Shown here: positions 44,284 through 53,364 of the stretch, piece by piece
Position numbering within the stretch: the first letter of the stretch is position 1
How the letters are laid out: each line of letters opens with the position of its first letter
Source: Flammeovirgaceae bacterium
GTDB taxonomy: Bacteria > Bacteroidota > Bacteroidia > Cytophagales > Cyclobacteriaceae
Assembly: GCA_027487845.1 (NCBI GenBank)
Contig: JAIYCV010000042.1
Span: 496,001-560,000 of the forward strand
DNA: 64,000 nucleotides
Direction: 5' to 3'
Program-made: the position numbers and the translations under genes
Notes under the pieces: generated by a model
What the model saw: only the letters and a program-made list of their open reading frames with translations
Told to the model about the DNA's origin: nothing
The model's database searches: none

Positions 44284-44707
44284 CAAGCTTGTATTCCAGA
44301 CCCGGCCCATCGCACATACGCCACGTGCCAACAATCAAATCTGGAGATTCAATGCGCAACTGTTCGCTTTGGTTTCCCATGCAACTGGCAAGCAAATCGA
44401 ATCCTGTTTTATAAGTTAGTAACAGGATGGTTTTGTCAGTCGCATCAATAACGTAAGTTCCACTCGCTTCCTTAACTTGGCCGTCTTGCGTGCGCGACTT
44501 GTTAAAAGTACCGTCTGGATTAAAGATGTAGTGTTCTTGCCAACTCATATCGCTTCCTGTCGTTTCTTTTACACTCCACGATGCAATCATTTTTACGAGC
44601 TGCCACTTTTTGGGTCCTTCAGCCTGTTTTTCATTTTCCACAAATTTGTCAGAACACGAAAAGACGGCAGTCGCCAAAACTAAAGTTAAAATCGTTATCG
44701 TTTTCAT
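44276..44707 (-). CDS. Lipocalin-like lipoprotein
   Basis: 143 residues. A lipoprotein signal (LVLATAVFSCSDK) is followed by a small beta-barrel-like domain of the lipocalin_4/DUF4488 type: WQLVKMIASWSVKETTGSDM, HYIFNPDGTFNKSRTQDG, GTYVIDATDKTILLLTY. Such domains occur widely in Bacteroidota lipoproteins; ligands are unknown. It shares its last 8 bases with the 3' end of the AraC-type gene on the other strand. Confidence 0.78.
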   Translation of the reverse strand: MKTITILTLVLATAVFSCSDKFVENEKQAEGPKKWQLVKMIASWSVKETTGSDMSWQEHYIFNPDGTFNKSRTQDGQVKEASGTYVIDATDKTILLLTYKTGFDLLASCMGNQSEQLRIESPDLIVGTWRMCDGPGLEYKLVK

Positions 44708-44825
44708 GCTAGCGTAGTTTTGCCCTTTGACACTACTCGGGACAAAGAGGTTGGAAGTTGAAGATAGGATGTCAGGTTCTAAATAGGTATCAAATTATTA
44801 ACTTTCATAAAAATTATATTTTTAG

Positions 44826-46193
44826 ATGCCTGAGCTAAAGTTTCTAGTCGAAAAAATTGATTCTCTAAAATTAGAACTAGAGAAATTATCTCCACTAAAA
44901 AAGGAGGACGAAAAAAGACTTGATAAAAAGTTCAGATTAGAATGGAACTACAATTCGAATCACATAGAAGGAAATACGCTTACCTACGGGCAAACTGAGT
45001 TGCTCTTAATTTTTGACAAGACAACAGGTGACCATGAAATGCGCGAATATGAAGAGATGCAAGCGCACGATGTGGCAATAAAGTTGGTAAATGAATATGC
45101 GAATGATAAAAGCCGGGAACTAACTGAAGCCGATGTTAGGCAATGGAACAAAATAATTTTAGTAAAACCCTTTTGGGCAAATGCCCAAACCTCTGATGGG
45201 CAACCTACTCGTAAACTGATTCAGCCCGGGGAATATAAAAAGGAACCCAACTCGGTGCGACTTCAAAATGGTGAAATGTTCCCTTATGCATCGCCAGAAG
45301 AAACGCCAGCCAAAATGAAAGATCTATTGGAATGGTTGCGCAGAGTTTCTGCTGAAAAGAAATTGCATCCGGTTCAAATTGCTGCTCAACTTCATTATGA
45401 TTTTGTTAGGATTCATCCGTTTGATGATAGTAATGGCCGCACAAGCCGATTGTTGATGAATTACGTGTTGATCCAGAATGGCTTTCCACCAGTGATTATA
45501 AAAAGCGCAGATAAGAAAGGTTATTTGAATGCACTCAACAAAGCCGATGTTGGAGACCTAAACGCTTTTATTGAATATGTCGCCAATCAATTAAACTGGT
45601 CGTTGGAGATAAACATAAAAGCTGCAAAAGGCGAGAGCATTGAAGAGGAGGATGATTTAGATAAAGAGATCGAAGTTTTTAACAAGACCATTAAAAGTAA
45701 GAAAAAATCTGAGGTGAAAACTTTTAAAATAGTTGATGGGTTATTATTCGGAGTAGGTGAGCCTTTATTTAGTTCGATCCTAGAAAAACTTAAAAAACTA
45801 TCCCCTTCCTTTGCTTTTAGTCAGTTCGTATTTACGACTAGTGAACAATCTACTTCTGTTATTTTAAATGGCAGCAAAAGCATTGGAAGCTTGCTTGCAG
45901 ATCAAATTGCTTTAGTAAGACAACGATTCTCCAACCAAGAAGCTGGATTGGTAAATTATCCTATCAACCTTCGGCTGCAAATTCATTTCTCAGGTAATTT
46001 GTTAAAGCCAGAGATGCCCTACTATTTTAATGATTCTTTAGTTCTTAATCTATTTGACTTGCAATATGAAGTTTTATTTGCCGAGCAAAGGCTATTGCGA
46101 AAAAATTTCAATGATTTTGCATCAAAGGAGGAAATTGACGCGATTATAAAAAACATCGTTCGTCTGGTCATGGAATCTTTGCCTAAAGAATAG
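44826..46193 (+). CDS. Fic-domain protein, self-inhibited class II type
   Basis: A 455-residue Fic protein, a family that transfers AMP or other phosphate groups to hydroxyl side chains. The Fic motif HPFDDSNGRTSR is at 197-208 with the catalytic His197. An N-terminal inhibitory helix carries NSNHIEGN (43-50), with Glu48 in the place of the inhibitory glutamate. A linker and a C-terminal domain of about 180 residues follow and do not resemble a simple winged helix. No antitoxin gene is next to it, in agreement with built-in inhibition. Confidence 0.9.
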   Translation: MPELKFLVEKIDSLKLELEKLSPLKKEDEKRLDKKFRLEWNYNSNHIEGNTLTYGQTELLLIFDKTTGDHEMREYEEMQAHDVAIKLVNEYANDKSRELTEADVRQWNKIILVKPFWANAQTSDGQPTRKLIQPGEYKKEPNSVRLQNGEMFPYASPEETPAKMKDLLEWLRRVSAEKKLHPVQIAAQLHYDFVRIHPFDDSNGRTSRLLMNYVLIQNGFPPVIIKSADKKGYLNALNKADVGDLNAFIEYVANQLNWSLEINIKAAKGESIEEEDDLDKEIEVFNKTIKSKKKSEVKTFKIVDGLLFGVGEPLFSSILEKLKKLSPSFAFSQFVFTTSEQSTSVILNGSKSIGSLLADQIALVRQRFSNQEAGLVNYPINLRLQIHFSGNLLKPEMPYYFNDSLVLNLFDLQYEVLFAEQRLLRKNFNDFASKEEIDAIIKNIVRLVMESLPKE

Positions 46194-46294
46194 GTATAAT
46201 CTTGTTCGACTTTATAAATTCGCCCTTCTAGGTTATAAAATCGGGCTAACCAATGCCTTTGCTCACCGTTTCTTTGAGCAAAATAAAAAACGCC

Positions 46295-47473
46295 ATGAGC
46301 CCTGAGTTTTCCAACCAACAACCATTAACCATCAACGACCAACGAAGATACGACCTCGATTGGCTTCGTTTTATCGCCATCGTAATCTTGCTTTTCTTCC
46401 ACACTGGGATGTGGTTCAACACGTGGGGCTGGCATGTAAAAAACAACGAAAACACGGTTAGCTTTCAATACTGGATGATCTGGTCGCACAACTTCCGCAT
46501 GCAATTGCTTTTGTTCATTTCAGGTGCGGGCACTTTTATGGCTTTAGGCAAAAGAACTTCTGGGGAATTTAGAAAAGAACGTTTTACACGATTGTTCATT
46601 CCCCTGGTTTTCGGGATGGTGGTGGTGGTGCCTCCACAAATTTATTACGAGCGAATCAATCAGTACGCGAATTATTGGGAGTTCTACAAAACGGTGTTTC
46701 AATTTAAACCCTATCCTGAAGGAGGAAGTTTGAGCTGGCATCATCTCTGGTTTATCTTGTACTTGTTTATCTATTCTCTTCTGGCACTGCCCTTTTTGAA
46801 ATTCATTCGATCGCCAAAATCAGCTCAGTTCAAGAATATTGCTTTCAAACTTTTATCAAGCTCTGCAGGTTTGTTGTTCATACCGTCCGTATTTATTTTG
46901 GTTACCCAAATTTTACTACGGCCCTACTTTCCAGAAGAAACGCATTCACTATTTGATGACTGGGCTTATTTTACTTACTACTTTCTATTTTTTATCATGG
47001 GCATTGTTTGTTACTCAAATCAAAAGCTTTGGGAGGCGATTGGTGCAAATAGAAAGCATTTATTAATCGCGCTGATTTTCATACTGATACCTTTTTATAC
47101 CTGCTATTTTCATTTCAGAGAATTGATACAATTGCCATGGACGGGCGACACAGTTGAAACGATTTTCGATGTCGCGTCTATTTTCGTTGCCTGGTTCACC
47201 GTTATTACCATTATTGCCTATGGGCAACATTATCTAAATAAGTCCCATAAGTGGCTTTCACAAATTAGCGAAGGGCTTTACCCTTTTTACATTTTACACC
47301 AATCGGTAATAATTGCTATCGGTTATTATGTCTGCAAGTTAAACTGGAGTATTGCCCCGAAATATTGGGTTATCTGTTTTCTTACGCTAGTGAGTTGTGT
47401 TGGGTTTTACTTATTGTGCATTAAGCCATTTAATGCAATGCGTTTTTTGTTTGGTGTCAAGCTGAAGAAATAG
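46295..47473 (+). CDS. Membrane acyltransferase family 3 protein
   Basis: About 392 residues from the ATG at 46295, chosen over 46253 because the family begins near RYDLDWLRFIAIVILLFFHT. It has ten or so hydrophobic helices and the N-terminal Arg-Asp/His catalytic pattern of acyltransferase_3 (RYDLDWLRF with FFHTGMWF). Related proteins add acyl groups to surface or periplasmic sugars (OpgC/OafA types). The target is unknown. Confidence 0.85.
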   Translation: MSPEFSNQQPLTINDQRRYDLDWLRFIAIVILLFFHTGMWFNTWGWHVKNNENTVSFQYWMIWSHNFRMQLLLFISGAGTFMALGKRTSGEFRKERFTRLFIPLVFGMVVVVPPQIYYERINQYANYWEFYKTVFQFKPYPEGGSLSWHHLWFILYLFIYSLLALPFLKFIRSPKSAQFKNIAFKLLSSSAGLLFIPSVFILVTQILLRPYFPEETHSLFDDWAYFTYYFLFFIMGIVCYSNQKLWEAIGANRKHLLIALIFILIPFYTCYFHFRELIQLPWTGDTVETIFDVASIFVAWFTVITIIAYGQHYLNKSHKWLSQISEGLYPFYILHQSVIIAIGYYVCKLNWSIAPKYWVICFLTLVSCVGFYLLCIKPFNAMRFLFGVKLKK

Positions 47474-47482
47474 AAGTTAAAA

Positions 47483-47515
47483 GGATATTGAACTTCTTCG
47501 GAAGTCTCAATATCC
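47483..47515. terminator. Bidirectional terminator hairpin with UUCG tetraloop
   Basis: Stem GGATATTGA (47483-47491) pairs with TCAATATCC (47507-47515) and ACTTC with GAAGT inside it, closed by a C(TTCG)G tetraloop, with one bulged C. It lies between the convergent acyltransferase and YceI genes. There is only a short flanking T/A stretch, so termination strength is uncertain. Confidence 0.6.
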
Positions 47516-47525
47516 CTTCGGTGAA

Positions 47526-48128
47526 TTACATCGAAACAATATTCACATTTAGGGTAAAGTCGTTGTAGATAAACCAATCCTTTTCAGATCCGGGCTTGTC
47601 TTTGCCTCCATACTCTATTCCGAAAAGGGTTCTGTCAATAACTATTGTTGCGGTCACATTCTTTGTTTTCTCCACTTGATTTAAAGCTGCTATAAATTGA
47701 ATTGGTTTGGTTACTTTTTTTATAGTTAGGTTACCTGTTACTTCGTATTTTAAGTTTGATACTTCTTTTGCAGAAGTGATAACAAACTTAGCCGTTGGGT
47801 AAAGATTGGTTTCAAAAAAATCTCCTGTTGTTACATGGCGAACAAAGTCTTCATTGTGCTTTGCATCGGTAATGTCATCAACGGTAATAGAATTCATATC
47901 TACTTCAAATTCTCCTCCCACCAGTTTCGAATCCTTAAACTGTAACGAGGCTTTGCTCAATCGAATTTTCCCGTAATGAGTATCCGACACACTTTTGGCC
48001 GACCAACCAACTTCGCTTTTTGTAGTGTCAACAGGTGGTATTACTACACGGTATTTGTTATAGATAAACCATGCAGCAATTACCGGTGCCAATAACGCAG
48101 CGATGAGAATTATTATTTTTCTTTTCAT
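47526..48128 (-). CDS. YceI-family protein
   Basis: 200 residues with an N-terminal hydrophobic signal/anchor (IIILIAALLAPVIAAWFIYN) and the YceI lipocalin-like barrel: EVGWSAKSVSDTHYGKIRL near 39, EFEVDMNSITVDDI near 74, NLYPTAKFVITSAKEV near 110 and GNLTIKKVTKPIQF. YceI proteins bind long polyprenyl-type lipids in the periplasm. It is transcribed after the DUF2911 gene with 25 bases between them. Confidence 0.92.
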   Translation of the reverse strand: MKRKIIILIAALLAPVIAAWFIYNKYRVVIPPVDTTKSEVGWSAKSVSDTHYGKIRLSKASLQFKDSKLVGGEFEVDMNSITVDDITDAKHNEDFVRHVTTGDFFETNLYPTAKFVITSAKEVSNLKYEVTGNLTIKKVTKPIQFIAALNQVEKTKNVTATIVIDRTLFGIEYGGKDKPGSEKDWFIYNDFTLNVNIVSM

Positions 48129-48153
48129 TTTAAATTCGTTATGTGTTTCAACA

Positions 48154-49011
48154 TTATTTCAATGACTTTTGTAACTCTTCATTCATCCGTTGGAAATCTT
48201 CTCGATCATTTTTTCGAGCCGATTCCCAGGAGGCTTTAGAAGTGGCCAAAGCACCCGCTCTATCATTTAGTGCTTTTTGAATTCTTGCTTTATGATAGAG
48301 CATCCAAAAAGCTTCCGGATTGCTTTCCAATGCTGTGTTAATCCATGAAAGAGCCTGCTTTAAATCTTTGCCATTTTCTAAATAGTATGTAGCGGCCAAC
48401 ACTAAGTTATTCGGAACAATCTTGGTGTTTGTATCGATTGACCTCATCACTTTAGCATCAAAGTCGGCTGTGACAGGTATTTTGACTGACGTGTTTTCCC
48501 ACATCAACTGAAGGTTCGCTGTTTTTCCGGTTTCAGATAAATCAGAAACTTCAACGGTAAAAGTTTCTACTCGCTCTGTTAATCGTTCGGACTTTACCGA
48601 TAATCGAGCTTGATCTTTGGTTTGATCATAGCTTTCCAAATCGCCACCCATAGAAACATCTTTGTAAATAATAACGGTCCACTCTTTCTCATTGGGGATT
48701 GTAAGCAATAGATAAGTTCCCTTTGGCACATCGGCATTGCCGAATTTTACATCATCACTGAAGGTGACTTTTGTTCCGCTGTTAGCGGCTGTGCGCCAAA
48801 GTTTTCCGAAAGGCACAACGTACTCAGAAGTGCCACCAAATATTTTGCGGCCCTTGGCTTTAGGTCGGGAGTATTCAACCTTAACATCAGTGAGACCGAC
48901 AACCGTGGTGACAGAAGCGGAAGGGCTGGGTGCGGGCACGATCACCTGCGCTTGAAGCGAAATGTGACTTGCCCAAAGTAGTAGAAAAAAGAGACTTCTC
49001 ATTTGTACCAT
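48154..49011 (-). CDS. DUF2911 protein with C-terminal helical repeat
   Basis: 285 residues; signal MRSLFFLLLWASHISLQA. The DUF2911 core is clear: PAPSPSASVTTVVGLTDVKV, EYSRPKAKGRKIFGG, PFGKLWRTAANSGTKVTF and FGNADVPKGTYLLLTIPN. The last ~90 residues (DLKQALSWINTALESNPEAF) form a TPR-like helical region. The family is common and uncharacterised in Bacteroidota. It probably forms an operon with the YceI gene. Confidence 0.88.
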   Translation of the reverse strand: MVQMRSLFFLLLWASHISLQAQVIVPAPSPSASVTTVVGLTDVKVEYSRPKAKGRKIFGGTSEYVVPFGKLWRTAANSGTKVTFSDDVKFGNADVPKGTYLLLTIPNEKEWTVIIYKDVSMGGDLESYDQTKDQARLSVKSERLTERVETFTVEVSDLSETGKTANLQLMWENTSVKIPVTADFDAKVMRSIDTNTKIVPNNLVLAATYYLENGKDLKQALSWINTALESNPEAFWMLYHKARIQKALNDRAGALATSKASWESARKNDREDFQRMNEELQKSLK

Positions 49012-49146
49012 TAGTTTTAGGGATTAATTTTTCCGAAACTAACGGGATAACCGTTTTTGAATCTGTTAATGAATTCTTAAATGGTGTTAACGAGTTGTTA
49101 AATTTTTTTTGGCGAATGACGTTGCTTTTGTGGCCGGTCAAAGCAT

Positions 49147-49575
49147 TTAAGCTTGGGCCTCATTTTTTCTTGGCCAGGTAAAGGCGTAAAAAATAACTAA
49201 AGAAGTGAGCGCACTTTCTACAATTGCTAAAAACACGTAGAATGTGCGCCAAGGAGTTAGTGAAGTAACGGCTATCAGCAACATAATGGCGGTATAGAAT
49301 ACTCCTAACGTAACATTCAACCGCCTATTCAAAGCTGGTTTAAGAATAACGGAAAGGAAAACCATCAACGCAGGAACAGCCAATAAAACCGATGCGGCAA
49401 ACAACTTCATAGGGGTATCGAGCATGCTTTCGCCACTGATCATACCCGATACTTTTTGGGGTACATACAATTCAAAATAATCGCCATACAAATAACAAAG
49501 TGTTACGGCTGCCCAAAGGCTCGAAAGTTTAATTTTTACATCGACTTTCAAATCAACGAAATCTCCGGTGCCCAT
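49147..49575 (-). CDS. DUF6326-like four-helix membrane protein
   Basis: 142 residues with four hydrophobic segments (WAAVTLCYLYGDYFELYVPQ, LFAASVLLAVPALMVFLSVI, LGVFYTAIMLLIAVTSL, LAIVESALTSLVIFYAFTW). LNRRLNVTLGVFYTAIML is typical of the family. Its function is unknown. Confidence 0.72.
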   Translation of the reverse strand: MGTGDFVDLKVDVKIKLSSLWAAVTLCYLYGDYFELYVPQKVSGMISGESMLDTPMKLFAASVLLAVPALMVFLSVILKPALNRRLNVTLGVFYTAIMLLIAVTSLTPWRTFYVFLAIVESALTSLVIFYAFTWPRKNEAQA

Positions 49576-49648
49576 AATTGTTCGATTTTCTTTCCCAATG
49601 AATTGGAGACGACTTGTTGTAGAAAAAGTTACAGCGCGTAATTCCGCT

Positions 49649-50671
49649 TTATTTAAGTTTCTTCTCCGCTTTATATGCGTTGATGTGATTCTTCAGCGCA
49701 TCCTGCCAAAGAATGTCTGCATCCCATTTGCCCAAAAACACTTCTCCGGTTTCGAGTTTCTTAAAATAAAATTTATATACTTCCTGTTCGGCAGGAATTG
49801 CCTTCAATTGTAATTCGCCATTTGTAAAAGTTGCTGAAGCTATTGCACTTGCCGATTTTGTTGATTCATACCCCAATACATCTTTGGCTAAAGATCCTTT
49901 TGCGTGAACAAATCGCAGAATAAACAAAAATCCTTTTTTTCGAAGATCTGATTCGTCTGCATTGCCATCCACCAACTCATATTTACCAGAATAATTTTCT
50001 TTCAGAAAAATTTCTAGTTCTTTATCCGCGGCTTGGTCACCGAATTTAGGAAACGCAACTGAAAAATAGCCTATATCTGTTGTTAGCGTTTCGTTTCTTC
50101 TACCCACAATGGGTGATGCTTCTTTTTCAGTAATGTATTCGGGCTGATCGTTAATTAAAAAATTCTGCTTTTTTTCGACACCAATCGCCCGTTGGTAAAT
50201 CGTGTTAAGCGCTTTATTCAAACCACTTTCGTGGACAAACCAAGCTGGCTGGGATATGTCAATTAGACCAGGTTTATTATTAAATGAGATAAAATAAAAC
50301 TCATATTCGTTTTGCACCTTGCGAAGAAAAATTAGAAAAACGATATTTCGTTTTACAAGATATTTAAAGCTTGTTCGTTGGCAATCGACTCCAGCCAAAG
50401 TGCGAGAAATTTCAAGATAAGTTACTGCATCAATACCTGCTTGTTGAAATGCTTTTTGAATTGTTTGTCGCTCCGTTTCACTGATATCCTGGTCATAAAA
50501 TACGGCTGCCCGAGTCGAGAGCAGCGTTGCCGGAAAGGCTCCATCTGTTTTCATTGAGCTAAAAAGCTGACCTTGACTTGAAAGCGTTTGCGCTTGCAGG
50601 CAAATCAACTGATTTGCGAGCAATACAAGTAATTGAAATGTAACGATTCGTTTCACGTTGATAAAAAACAA
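49649..50671 (-). CDS. Exported protein of unknown function
   Basis: 340 residues with a signal peptide (about 1-28, ending in CLQAQT). The rest is mixed alpha/beta with no motif I recognise; it includes AVFYDQDISETERQTIQKAF in the N-terminal third and a basic C-terminus. A small ORF and the Rieske gene lie upstream on the same strand. No paralogue is visible in the window. Confidence 0.7.
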   Translation of the reverse strand: MFFINVKRIVTFQLLVLLANQLICLQAQTLSSQGQLFSSMKTDGAFPATLLSTRAAVFYDQDISETERQTIQKAFQQAGIDAVTYLEISRTLAGVDCQRTSFKYLVKRNIVFLIFLRKVQNEYEFYFISFNNKPGLIDISQPAWFVHESGLNKALNTIYQRAIGVEKKQNFLINDQPEYITEKEASPIVGRRNETLTTDIGYFSVAFPKFGDQAADKELEIFLKENYSGKYELVDGNADESDLRKKGFLFILRFVHAKGSLAKDVLGYESTKSASAIASATFTNGELQLKAIPAEQEVYKFYFKKLETGEVFLGKWDADILWQDALKNHINAYKAEKKLK

Positions 50672-50675
50672 AGTT

Positions 50676-50861
50676 TTAACGGCTTATAACTTTAGAATAT
50701 TCATTATTCAAATGTTCATCTGTATCTGGTATAATGCGTTTATGATCTAATATCAATAGTTGCTTCCATTGATATAACTCCCACTTTAGCTCCACCTTTA
50801 TTGAGTTGTAATAGGTAACAAAAGTACCATTTTTAGAGCACGGCAAAAGTTTATCGTTCAA
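50676..50861 (-). CDS. Small ORF, doubtful
   Basis: 61 codons with a non-ATG start (TTG). The same frame is open back to the TGA that ends the Rieske gene at 50910-50912, so the region could be a read-through tail of the Rieske protein or simply an open stretch. The composition (ELKWELYQWKQLLILDHKRI) is protein-like, but no family is recognised. Confidence 0.25.
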   Translation of the reverse strand: MNDKLLPCSKNGTFVTYYNSIKVELKWELYQWKQLLILDHKRIIPDTDEHLNNEYSKVISR

Positions 50862-50909
50862 CAGAATAGATAGTACGATGTTTTGCCATTCGTTATTGTG
50901 GTTTATCGA

Positions 50910-51230
50910 TCAAATCCAGAGAAAAACTCCCGATTCGTCTTCCTTCACTTGATACGTTTTTAAATCGTTCGATCGTTCAGCGGCTTCCCGACCAGTTGCA
51001 AGCTTAAAACGGTAGCCGTGCCAAGGACATATTACCTCGCCCAGGTAATTGACCGTTCCTTTACTCAACGACTCACCATTGTGACTGCACCTGTCGTCAA
51101 GGGCGAGTATTTTGTTTTCAAAAAGAACTAAACACAAACGGGTGTTGCCAATTATCAGCAGTTGTGGTTTGCCAGTTGCTAGTTTATTTTTCAATTCGTT
51201 GGCGCTTGAAAATATTTTAACCCAATCCAT
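50910..51230 (-). CDS. Rieske [2Fe-2S] ferredoxin-like protein
   Basis: 106 residues. Cluster ligands: Cys48 and His50 in DDRCSHNGESLS, and Cys68 and His71 in ICPWHGYRF. The size and absence of a transmembrane anchor match the small soluble Rieske ferredoxins that donate electrons to oxygenases or nitrite reductase. No partner enzyme is adjacent. Confidence 0.93.
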   Translation of the reverse strand: MDWVKIFSSANELKNKLATGKPQLLIIGNTRLCLVLFENKILALDDRCSHNGESLSKGTVNYLGEVICPWHGYRFKLATGREAAERSNDLKTYQVKEDESGVFLWI

Positions 51231-51332
51231 TTTTTATTTCAATCTGTTTCGCTCTGTAGTTCTAAAAATAGCTATTCCGTAAACTATCTTTCGGAAAAAA
51301 TTTGATTTCGATCCTCGACTAACTTTTTTAAT

Positions 51333-52649
51333 ATGGCGAAACATCTTAGCCTTCTCCTTTGTTTGTATATCTCAATTTCTGCAATTGGCCAAATAAATCC
51401 CAAATTACAGTCAAAAATTGAACTGCAAGTCAAAACAATTGAACCCAAAATTGTAGAGTGGCGAAGGTATTTTCACGAGCACCCCGAATTAAGCAATCAA
51501 GAGTATAAAACTGGAAAATTCATTGCTGACTATTTAAAATCAATAGGGCTAGAGGTTCAATATCCTGTTGCCAAGACGGGTGTGGTGGCCTTGTTGAAGG
51601 GGTCAAAACCAGGTGCAGTTATCGCCCTCCGGGCCGATATTGATGGGCTTCCTATCACTGAACGAAACTCGTTGCCGTTTGCTTCTAAAGAAAGATCCGT
51701 TCTTCGCGGGCAAGAAACTGGAGTGATGCATGCATGTGGGCATGACGCTCACATTTCTATGTTAATGGCTGTAGCGCAAATTTTAGCAAGCAATAAGGCT
51801 GATTTGAAAGGGACCGTAAAGTTCATTTTTCAGCCTGCGGAAGAAGGCGCTTACGGGGAAGTTGCAGGGGCAGAATTAATGGTTAAAGAAGGTGTTCTTG
51901 AAAATCCGAAAGTAGAGGTGATTTTTGGCCTTCATATTCAATCGCTTACTCCCCTTGGTAAAATTGAGTATCGTGCCGGAGGAATGATGGCAGCCGTGGA
52001 TGCTTTTGATATCAAAGTCACTGGGGTTGGCGCGCACGGTGCGACACCTTGGGATGGAGTCGACCCGATTGTGGTGGCAAGTCAAATTGTGAGTGGTTTG
52101 CAAACGATTGTTAGCCGGCAAACAGAACTCACAAAAGCGGGTGTAGTTATCACAGTAGGTTCGTTTCACTCGGGCATAAGAAGAAATATCATTCCTGAGG
52201 AAGCTATGCTGGAAGGCACCATCCGTACATTCGATCCTGAAATGCAACAAAAAATCCACGATAAAATCAGGCTCACTGCGACTAAAATTGCCGAAAGTGC
52301 GGGGGCGAAAGCAGAAGTCATTATTAATAAAGGTTATCCCGTAACTTACAATGATCCGACAATTACAAAAACAATGGTTGCTAGCTTGGAACGGGCCGCG
52401 GGTGTAGAAAACGTATCCATCACGCAGCCTGTTACGATGGCAGAAGATTTTTCCTTTTTCCAGCAGAAAGTACCGGGGCTATTCTTTTTCTTAGGTGCAT
52501 ACCCAGCTCAAATGAATCTACAAAAACAGCCAACCCACCATACTGCTGATTTTATGATCGATGAAGGTGCTTTTGTAACCGGAACACAGGGGCTTCTAAA
52601 TTTGACGCTTGATTATATGTTTCAGAATACTTCGTCTTCGAAAAAATAA
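51333..52649 (+). CDS. Exported M20 amidohydrolase
   Basis: A 438-residue zinc amidohydrolase (N-acyl-amino-acid/hippurate hydrolase type) with a signal peptide (LSLLLCLYISISAIGQ). Motifs: WRRYFHEHPELSNQEYKTG (43-61), ALRADIDGLPI (99-109), HACGHDAHISM with Cys135, His137 and Asp138, and the catalytic Glu pair in QPAEEGAYGEVAGAE. A late HHTADFMIDEGAF holds the last metal ligand. The HAD gene starts right behind it. Confidence 0.93.
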   Translation: MAKHLSLLLCLYISISAIGQINPKLQSKIELQVKTIEPKIVEWRRYFHEHPELSNQEYKTGKFIADYLKSIGLEVQYPVAKTGVVALLKGSKPGAVIALRADIDGLPITERNSLPFASKERSVLRGQETGVMHACGHDAHISMLMAVAQILASNKADLKGTVKFIFQPAEEGAYGEVAGAELMVKEGVLENPKVEVIFGLHIQSLTPLGKIEYRAGGMMAAVDAFDIKVTGVGAHGATPWDGVDPIVVASQIVSGLQTIVSRQTELTKAGVVITVGSFHSGIRRNIIPEEAMLEGTIRTFDPEMQQKIHDKIRLTATKIAESAGAKAEVIINKGYPVTYNDPTITKTMVASLERAAGVENVSITQPVTMAEDFSFFQQKVPGLFFFLGAYPAQMNLQKQPTHHTADFMIDEGAFVTGTQGLLNLTLDYMFQNTSSSKK

Positions 52650-52656
52650 GCTCTTG

Positions 52657-53364
52657 GTGAGTTTGCCCATAAAACATATTTCATTGGATGTATGGCAAAC
52701 GCTTATTCGTTCAAATCTTGAGTTTCGAAAAAAGCGAAATGAGTTATTGGCTGATCATTTCAACATAAGAAAACCTTTTGGTTTTGTTGAAACCGCAGCC
52801 AAAACACGGCAAGCTTGGTGCACGCAGGTGAATGAACTGGTTGGTAAAAACCTGGATAGCTTTGAGATAGTACTTCTAATACTGCAAGATTGCGCAATAG
52901 ATATTAAGTCAATCTCAATCGATTTTTACGCGAAGTTTTACACACAAATGGAGATGCTGTTTTTAGAATATCCACCGCTTTTGGCCGAACAGAATTTATT
53001 TTCATGGTTGACACAAGTAAGGCAACACAATATCAGTGTAAGCCTACTTAGCAATACTGGCCTCATCAAAGGTGAAACACTAAATAAATTTTTTCAGCGT
53101 CTAAATCTGAATTTCGACTTTGCTTTGTATTCCGATGAAATTGGTTTTTCGAAACCTAATCCCAAAGCTTTTGACCTTGTTTATCAAAAATCGCGTGCCA
53201 TCAAAAATCTTTTGCCGAGAGAAATCGTTCATGTTGGCGACAATTTAAATGCTGATTATGCTGGTGCTCTCGCTGTTGGATTTCAGGCACAATTGATTGA
53301 TCATTCAGAAAATACTATATCCTCTTATCTTTCCAAACATGTATTTAACATTCGCCAAACATAA
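52657..53364 (+). CDS. HAD-superfamily hydrolase
   Basis: A HAD-like phosphatase of about 235 residues. ISLDVWQTLIRSNLEF holds motif I (Asp nucleophile; the usual DxD/T is DVW), SLLSNTGLIKGETL holds motif II, FSKPNPKAFDLVYQ motif III and VHVGDNLNADYAGALAVG motif IV. There is no ATG near the fold start; GTG at 52657 is preferred, TTG at 52654 or 52663 are alternatives. It overlaps the phosphoribosyltransferase-like gene by 26 bases, so the two are translationally coupled. HAD plus PRTase pairs are known from tellurium-resistance/Ter-associated modules. Confidence 0.85.
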   Translation: MSLPIKHISLDVWQTLIRSNLEFRKKRNELLADHFNIRKPFGFVETAAKTRQAWCTQVNELVGKNLDSFEIVLLILQDCAIDIKSISIDFYAKFYTQMEMLFLEYPPLLAEQNLFSWLTQVRQHNISVSLLSNTGLIKGETLNKFFQRLNLNFDFALYSDEIGFSKPNPKAFDLVYQKSRAIKNLLPREIVHVGDNLNADYAGALAVGFQAQLIDHSENTISSYLSKHVFNIRQT

